DNA of 64,000 nucleotides from an uncultured Oscillospiraceae bacterium (GTDB taxonomy: Bacteria > Bacillota > Clostridia > Oscillospirales > Oscillospiraceae), in assembly GCA_947585425.1 (NCBI GenBank), contig CANPWZ010000006.1, positions 1 to 64,000 of the forward strand, in the 5' to 3' direction. The position numbers were made by a program, and so were the translations under genes. Each line of letters opens with the position of its first letter. Position 1 is the stretch's first letter. The notes beneath the pieces are model-generated. The model was not told the DNA's origin. It saw nothing but the letters and a program-made list of their open reading frames with translations, and ran no database searches. Below are positions 17,701 to 26,700 of the stretch, in pieces.

Positions 17701-20700
17701 GAGGTCGCCGGAGACGGTGTAGCCACCTTCCGTTGCAGTGCCTTCCTTCGTGACCGTGCCACCGGTGACAGTCGCCGTGGTGCTGTACTCGCCGGACTCC
17801 TCTGTGACGGTGTACTTCGTGCCCAGGGGCAGGTCGTAGATCCGCACGGACTCGCCGTCCCTGAGGGTGAAGGTCCACACATTGTCCTTCGGGTGGTCGT
17901 AGTTGTGGTTTGTGGTCTCGTCGTCGAAGACCAGCTCCACGCCGTTCCAGTTGACCGACACCCCGGCCGGGGCGGTGAACTCCACCTTGAAGTGGAAGTC
18001 CGTCCCCACGACCTCGTCGCCGCCCTCGACCGCCTTGGAGACAGTCAGGCAGCCGATCTTGGGCTCATGCACCTCGCCGAAGTCGTTCACAAACGCGACG
18101 TTGTCCATTTCACCCGCCGTGTCAATGGTGCCCTGGCCGTCGTTATCGCCGTCGCTGTCGGTAACGGTGGTGGTAAAGTAGCCTCCCGTGTAGTTCTCGG
18201 TCACCTCGTAGGCGGTGCCCACGGGCAGGTTGGTGATCTGCACAGACTCGCCGTGCTTCAGGGTGAACGTCAGCATATTGCCGTCCCACGTGACGACGTG
18301 CTCCGTGGATTCACGGGCGCTGAACTTCAGTTCCGCGATCTTTTCCCAATTCACCGAGTCCTCATCCGGGGCGGTGAACTCCACGGTGAAGTTCCAGTCC
18401 TTGTTGGGATCGTCGGCGTTGCCGGTGACCGTCTTGGCGACCTTCAGGCCGCCCGTACCCGGCGCACCCTTGTAGTTGAAGAACTCCTCGCTGGCCTTGC
18501 CGCCCGCCGGGATGATCCCGGTGGCGCCGCCAGCCGGCGTAGTGGTGTAGCCCTCCGCCGTGTAGTTGTCCTCGGTCACGGTGTACTTGATCCCCGCGGG
18601 CAGGCCGGTAGCGGTGGCGGTCTTGGTGGGATCCTCGCCGTTCAGCTGGAAGGTGGCCACACCGTTGGTGAAGGTCATATCGCCAAATTCGCCGCTGATG
18701 CTGGTATCCTCCAGGGTCACGGTGAAGTTCCAGTACCGCTCGGTGTCGCCGCCGGAGACCGTCTTGGTCACGGTCAAGTCGCCGGTCTTCCGCTCGTTGG
18801 TGAACACGATGTTCACGGTGGCGCCCTCGTCGGTCACGGTGACTTTCACGCCGTTGCCTACCGGCTCGCCGCCGGTCACCGTCATGGTGTACTTGTTATT
18901 GTCCATGCCCGTCTCGGTCACGGTGACGACGGTCCCCTTTGGCAGGTCCTCCAGCAGGACGGCTCCGCCGGCGGGCAGGGTGATGTCCTTCTTGCCGTCT
19001 GTAATGGTGCCGCTCTCCGTGCCGGTGTACTTGACCTCCGGTGTGTCCTCTGTCCCCTCCGGGAATTCCAGCTCTACATGGAAGGTAAACGTGTCGGTCG
19101 TGGACAGATTCGCGGGGGTGACCGTCTTGGTGATCTGCACGTCGCCGGTTCCGGGCTTGGTTTCGTGCTTGGTGTTCTCGAAGGAGACCAGCGTCACATT
19201 GCCGCCCTGGTTAGTCAGCGTGCCGGTGGCGTAGGATACCGATTCACCGTTTATGGTGGTGTCGTAGTCAGCTGCGCCGACCTCGGTAACGGTATACGTC
19301 GTCCCGTTGGGCAGACCCGTGATGGTGATGGTCTGGTTGTGCTTGAGCTTGATGTCGCCGCCGCTCTCAAACTTCACATTGCCGTCCGCGTCGACCGTGA
19401 CATTGCCGCTACTGCTTGCCTCCGCGCCGGGGCCGGTCAGGGTATAAGGATAAGACCCCGCCAACGTAACGTCCTTCGGCGGCGTGAGTTCAAGAGTAAA
19501 TGTAAATTCCGTCTTGGGATCTTCTTCGCCGAGGACGGTCTTCTGGATGGTCAGATTGGCGGGGTCAGGCTCTTTGGAGTTGGTGAAGGCCACCTCTGTG
19601 GTGACGGTTTCGGTTTCGTCCGCCGTGATCTTGCCGGTGGCGGAATTGCCCTCTTCGCCATTCGCGCTGACAGTATGCCCCTGGGGGTTCTCCTCGGTGA
19701 CCTTGTAGGTGACGCCATCGGGCAGGCCCTTGATGGTGATGGACTGGCCGTCCTTCAACTCCACCCTGGCCTGGCCGTCCGTGAAGGTGATCGTGCCGCC
19801 CTCAGCGCCGGGAGTGAGGCTGTCGTTGTTCTGGTGTTCCACACTGCCCGTGTAGGGGTACGCCCCGTCCAGCGGGCCGAATTCCTCCAGCTCACCCTTC
19901 AGCTCGATGCGGAAGGCGAAATAGGCCTCCTTATCCCCGTCGGTGCCGGTGACGGCCTTGGAGATCGTAAGGCCGCCGGTCTTGAGCACGGGGTTGGGGA
20001 TGATCTCGGTGAGGACCTTGGCGTCGCCGCCGATCTCAACGCCGCCCTGGTTCAGGATCTTGTTGTCGGTCTCGCCGCCGGTCTCGTCTGTCCTGAACGC
20101 GCCGTTTCCGTCATAGGTGTGCTTGTCATAGGCATGCTCGTTTACCTTGACGGAGAGCGCCACCGTCCCCTTGTAATTGGCGGGGACGCTGTCCAGCGTC
20201 CAGGTGATCTGGTGCGTGCCAGAATCATACGCGATGGTGACGTTGACATTCTGGTCCTCTATGGTGACGATTCCAGTGGCAGACTTCGGCTCAGCAGTAG
20301 CATTGAGCGTCACGCCGTCAAAGCTGGCGCTGACAAAGTCCACGCCGGGATCCAGAGCGTCGGTGACCACGACCTTGGCGGCGTCTGGCTTGTAGTTGCG
20401 CCAGGAGATCTCATACTCTACCGTATCGCCCACATTCAGGCGATCACCCGGGTTGTGGTTGGTCTCCTTCTTCTCCACCTCGGGGGTGGGGTTCTCCACG
20501 GTCTTGGTCTGCTGCACCGCGTCGCCGTTGATCTGCACAAAGGCGGTGTTGTCCACATAGCCCGCCGCGGCGGCGGTGCTCAGCACCTCCACCGTCAGGG
20601 TCACCTCGCCGGAGGCCCCGGCGGGCTGGTAGCCCAGGTTCCAGACGACCTGGCAGTTGCCACCCTCGTTGGTGTACTGGATGACGGGAACGCTTTTTGC

Positions 20701-23700
20701 CGCCTCGGGTGTGCCGATATCGACAGTCTTGTCAGTGGTCTCCTTGCTCTTGGGCTTGGCGTCGCCGGTGGTTTCAAGATCCTTCAACTCCGCCGCCTGA
20801 GCGCCCGTGTAGCCGGTGGAGGTATTGAGCGGTTCCCCCTTGCTGTCCACGGTATTTTTGGGGTCAAAGCTGGCGCTGATGATCTTCACGTTGGGATCCA
20901 GCGGGTCGCGGATGGTGACCTGCGCCGCCTCGGTCTTATAGTTCCGCCAGGTGATCTTGTAGGTGATCTTGTCGCCCACGTACACCAGCGGGCCGTGCCA
21001 CTTGCCGTCCTCGCCGGGGGTCAGGTTGGCGTCAGGCTCATCCTCCGTGACGGGTGTAGTATTCTCGTTGTGCTGGATGCCGGTCTCGGTCTTGTCCGGC
21101 TTGCCCACGGGGTTGACCACGGTGTTGGTGTTGTAGGCGTTGTCCGCCACCCGGACGGTGGCCCGGTCCCGCACCAGATGGTCGGGATTGGCGGAAACGG
21201 GCTTGTCGGCCACGCCGTCGCCGTCGTAGTCCCACCACTCCTCCGCATCATCCTTCACCTTCACGGTGAGGGTCACGCTGCCATGTTCGTCGGGGGCCCG
21301 TTCGCCCACATCCCAGATCACCACATGGCCAGAGTCCACCGTGACCGGTTTTTTGGGATCGGTGTAGATCGTGGCAAGGTACTTGTTCGCCTCGTCCATA
21401 CCTCCGAAATACTTACACCCTTCCTCGTCGCTGGTGGGTTCGACGAACTCCACGCCGTCGTCCAGCGGGTCGATGATGACCACGCGGGCCGTGTTGCCGG
21501 TATCGTTGGACCAGTCGATCGTGTAGGTGATGGTGTCGCCCGCCTGGACGCCGGGCTGGGTGCCGGTGCCGTTGCCGCTGATCCTGTCCTCGTCGCCGTT
21601 GATGGCGGTCTCCCGCTTGTCGGCCTTCTTGGTGTTGACGAAGTTGGCGGACTCCTCAAAGGTGCCGGTGTTGCCGAACACGGAGTACACGCCGTTGTAA
21701 TCGGCGTTGGACTTTGTCTCGGGCCCGGAGGTCTCCGCGTCCGTCTGCTGTTCGCCCTTCACGCCGAAGTGGGCGGTGGGGCTGGTGATGTAGCGGCCTA
21801 TGTTCCGGATATAGCCGGAACCCTCGCCCTGGTAGTGCGCGTCAAGAAGTTCGCCGCCTTTGAAGAAGTAGTGCCGGACCTGGCCGCCGCCGATGTTCTT
21901 ATCGCAGCCGCCATCAGTCAAAGGCTTGCAGTTGGGGTTGTCCTGGACGGGATGTGTGTACCCTGTGTTCTCGCTCGTTGTGCCGTTCCACAAATAGAAC
22001 GGTGACGTCCCGTTCTTTCCATCCGCAAGGAAGCCGACCGGCTGGTGGTGGTTGTCGCCTTTCGCGTTCTCGTCCATGGTGGAATAGGCTTCCCACACAA
22101 CGGCGTTGGTGTGGTGGAACGGCTCGTAATGGAGATAGTCGTCCTCATTCGGTGTTCCGTTCTGATCCACCGCCCACATCAGGCCATTCTCGGTCTCAGC
22201 ATTCGCGTAATTGGGATCGGTTGTATACAAGTAGCTGCCGTCGGCCTTTGTGCCGCCGTACCAGCCGTAGGTCGTGCCCTCATTGTAATAGACGGGCAGG
22301 CTCTGCATGCCGGGGCGGTAGGTGCTGACGGAGCCCACCTGCTGGTTGTGGCTCACCTCTTTCAGAGAGTAGCCCTCGTCCAGCTGCCGGTCGGTCAGCT
22401 GCTCGGTGACCCGGTACACGGAGTTGGAGGGGATGCCGCTAAACAGCAGCGCCTCGCCGTGCTTCAGGGTGAACTCAGCGGTGTTCTCCGCGATGGTCTC
22501 ATTGTCCGCATTATTTCTGCCATCTGTATCATTATCGAAATAATCCGGGCGGTCGCCGCTGGGAATGATCTGATCGTAGAGATCGTCCTCGGTCAGCTTT
22601 GTGTTGCCTTCGTCCTTATAGCCGAAATACACATCCTTCGTCCAGTAGGCGCTGCTGGTGAGGTAGTCCGAGGTGATGGCGATCTCGGTGGTGGCTTCGG
22701 TGTCGTTGGGATCAATGGTCAGCAGTTCAAATTTCTCGAGCTGTTTGCTGTAAAGGCCGCTTTCTTCGATATTAAAGGTGCCGTCGTTGATGGGGTCCTT
22801 GCCCGTCCAGTTGGGATAATTTACATCCACGGACACCAGCCACACCTCGGTAGCATAGAACGTGCCCTTCTCGCCGCTTTTTCCGTCGATCTCAACGTCA
22901 GTACCCGAAACCGTACCGTTCGTGTCCACGGCGTCGTTGTGGTAGACGCGGAAGCCCGCTTCGGAAGCGCCGAATGTTTCCGCGTTTCCCGACCGGTTTT
23001 TGCCGATGTAGACATAGTAGCAAGTGCCGTCACACGCGGTGCCGTTATTGGCATAGACGTACCCCGTACCCTCAGTGTTGGGGACCACGCGTTTGCCGTC
23101 CCCGTCCACCACGGCCTTCTGGCCGTCCTGGGTCTGGAGGAACAGCTGGCTGTCCAGCTCCAGATCGATATAGTGGAACTGACGCTGCCAGCTCTGCGTG
23201 GCCGGGTTCCAGTGGATCACCACGGCGCTCTGCCTGCCCGTCATGCCCTGGATGTAGACCTGGTAGTTGAACTCCTCCTCGGTGTCGATCTCCTGGCCCT
23301 GCGGGGGATCGATCAGCTTCGTCACCAGCAGGGTGGTGTCGTTCACCCACAGCCGGCCGTTGTTGCCCAGGTACACGTTCACGATGATGCCGTTGTCCTC
23401 GGTCCCGGCCGTGCTGCCGGCCTCCTCCTCGGTCCTGGACGCCGCGCTGATGGTGGGCATGTAGTAGTTGTTGGCGGTGCGGGTGACGTTGTTCGAGTAG
23501 AAGCCCCACGACAGGTCCTTCGCGGTGGTCTCATCCTTGTACCGCTCTTCGCCGTAGTACTTTTCGATCTGAGCCTGCAGCTCTGCGTTGGTGTTCGAAT
23601 AGTTGCCGCCCTTGCTCTGGACGTTCTGGGCCAGGTCGCCCACGCGCAGCCCGCCGGGCTTGGCGCAGAGCACCCATTCGCCCGCGGCCAGGACGTTGCT

Positions 23701-26700
23701 GTGCTGCGTATTCCAGTCAGGATCGTAGCCCGTCAATCCATCGGTTGCCGTCGTATACTGGCTCTCTTCGGGTACTTTATTATCGTCTTTCGTGCAGCCC
23801 GCGTAATAGCCGTCCACCAGGGGCCAGCCGATGTATTCCTTGCCGCGGCTGTCGTCATGGGTTTCGGTGGCGGACAGATAGGGGTAGTCGGGATAAGTGC
23901 CGCTCATGTCGTGCCAGCACAGCATATCGCCGTTGGAGATGTGGGCCGACTCGTAGGCCGAGCCGAACTCGCTGCCCTTCCGGGTGATGACATACTGCGT
24001 CCAGGTGGCCGTGTTCGTCTTACTGTCCAGGTTGTAGTACTCGATGGCCAGGTAGAAATACTCGCTGGAGGGGAACGGATCGGGCTCCGTCTCCGACGGA
24101 CTCTCCGGCCTGGTCACGTCGGTCAGGCGGTCCACTTTCAGCAGGACGATGTCTTTGTCTTTGACATCTTTTCCCGCCATCACAGTCGTAATCGCTTCGC
24201 TGTTATCGACTGTGGCAGAACTCTTTTCCGCAATTTTCGTTTCATCCAGCTCCGCCAGCAGCCTGCCGCCGAAGTTGGCGGAGATCCCGTCGTGCATTTC
24301 CACTTTTTGCCACTTGCCGCCCGTGAATTGATAGGCCGTGCTGTACAGCGGCAGGGCCTTCTCAAACATATAGTACCGGTTGGCGGTGCTGGGCGCAAAG
24401 GAGGTCACCGGGTCGCCGAAGGTGTAGTCGGTGCTGGTGGTGGCGTAGTCGCCGTAGCGGTTCAGGGGATTGTACCAGTTGGAGAAAAATTCCAGGTTCC
24501 CCTGGTCGATGCCCCGGGCGCCTGCCGCCGCCGGCGTGGTGATCTTGTTGCGCAGGATGTACTCCGGGCTGATGCCCCCGGCGATGTTGATGCGGTTGCT
24601 GTTCTCCAGCACCTCGTCGCTGACGCCCACGGTGTAGAACACGCGCAGGGGGAAGCTGGCTTTATAGGCGTCGCCGGCCTCAGCGGTCAGGTTGGTTTTG
24701 TACGCCCAATGGTCGGCGTCTTCCCCCGTCTTGCCCAGGTTGATGGACATGGTGCGCAGGGGCAGCATGTTCACCGGGATGTTGATCCACAGGGCCTCGT
24801 CATAGTTGGTGTCGGTCTTGGAGCCGCCCAGGCTGGCGCTGTAATCGCCGCTGTCCTCCACCCAGATGCGCAGGTCGCTCAGGGCATAGACGCCGGGCTT
24901 TGCTCTGAGATGGGCACCGTTTACATCATATTTGATGTTGCTCCCGAGGTAATCCTTTTCGCTCTTGCCATCAAGGTAGGCAGGGTTCACATGGAGGTCG
25001 TTGCGGTTATCGGCCGTAAGCCGGTAGAAGGTATAGGTGGTGTGCCGCATCTTGTCAAGCGCGGGGTCCGCCGTGGGGACAACGTTCTTGTTAATACTAT
25101 CCAGCGTGGGCACGTATTTCGACGCGTTCTGATAGCTGACGCGGTAGACCCAGCCTTCATTCCACATATCCTCGGCAGTCTTACCGACAGGAGTAGTCGC
25201 CTTATATTTCGCCTCAGTGGTGGGCTCGCCCATGTACCAGCCCTCGGGGAGGGGGGCCGTCTCAGTGCCCTTGTTTGCCATGTACTGGTGGTTCCACTGA
25301 TAGTCGTACACGGCAGCCTTGGTGATGCCGTACAGCTCGCCGAACAGGGCCAGGTTCTTGACGTCCTTCACGTCCATGTACTTGCCCACCGGGTCCACGT
25401 AGGTGACGGCGTCGCCCACGCCCAGGTCGTTGGTGCCGCCCACGGGGGCGAACAGGTGCTCCGTGATGGCATCGACGATCTCTACGAAGGTGCCGGCCAG
25501 GTCCTGCGCCGAGGCATTTGCGGTCGAGGGATAGTAGGCAAAATTGTTGTACGCGATGTTCTTCATCACGTCCTGCGCGGTCAGGCCGGCGGGGTTTGTA
25601 TCGTCATCCTTCGTTCCATTCAAAGCGGGATACTTGACCGTCTGCTTCTCCTGAAGGAGATAGCCGTTGGTGTGGGTCCAGGGGTTTACGTACCTGGTGT
25701 TATTCCAATAACTATAATAAGGTCCCGTTGGATCCTGTTCCGCTTTGCCTTCTACATGTTGTAGTATGTTCTTGACCTCTCGCCAGGACTGGTAGTTTGT
25801 ACTGATTTCAGTTCCTTCACTCCAGCGCTGGAGTTTTTGCGCCGCCGTCACGATGCCCTGGATGAGCATCTCGCCCACGGACCAGTCGGGATAGACGGTC
25901 TTTGTCGTAACATTAACGTCGGTGTCGGCGGCTATCGCCTCTGCCAGTTCGTCCTGGGTCATCTCAACATAGCCCTTCTCGACCAGCCAGCTGATGTCTA
26001 CCTTTCCATTTTTAAAGAAGTAATCCGCGGGGTCCATGGTGGGGGCGTTGCTGTTGATATGATATGTCCATGTCTTAGGCAGTTGCTTGTCTGACTCTTC
26101 TACAGCGCCCGTTACTGTGCTGGCATCTATGGTGCTGAGGTCCACCATATCCACCGAGATGGTGTAGATGTTCCAGTTGTCCGCCACGTTATAGGCGCGC
26201 CTCACCGCCTCCTTGTAGTAGGCGGTGGTCATCAGGGTGCCCAGCAGCATGGAGGCGACGGAGTCGCTGTAGGTATTCGCCACTCCCTGCATCGCCGTCA
26301 GTCCATCACCGCTCAGCGGTGCTTCATCCGTGTTCTTTTTATTAGTGAATGCCCAGGCGACGGATTGGTATAGTCCCGTGTTTCCGCCTGCCATCTCGAC
26401 GAACATATCCCAGAAATTGCCTATTTCTTTGCCGTTGTTTGCGTTGGTGGCTCCGGTGAATGACCGCAGCCTGTTGCCGGTGTCGTTGACAAAGCCCCTG
26501 GCTGTGGGCTGGCTGGTCGCGTCACCCTCAGTAAACTCCGGCGTGATAAAATTGCCGTTCATCATATCGGTGGCCTGGCCGTCGGTGAGCATCACCAGGG
26601 AGGGGACGCACTGGTATTCCTGGTTGCCCACCTGCTCGGTTTTCTTGGCGTTCATCAGCTCCTGCATACCCACATAGTAACCGGCCTGGATGTCGGTGGT

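Noticed and set aside
11890-19990. Repeat array considered as a possible CRISPR
   Set aside because: Repeats are in-frame protein modules of 300-400 bases and 18-base Pro-rich units, with no spacers and no cas genes.
15514-22005. 2163-codon ORF antisense to the adhesin, and similar ones at 11845-14301 and 22045-25764
   Set aside because: Long antisense frames arise from the biased codons of the repeat domains. They have no RBS or recognisable domain.
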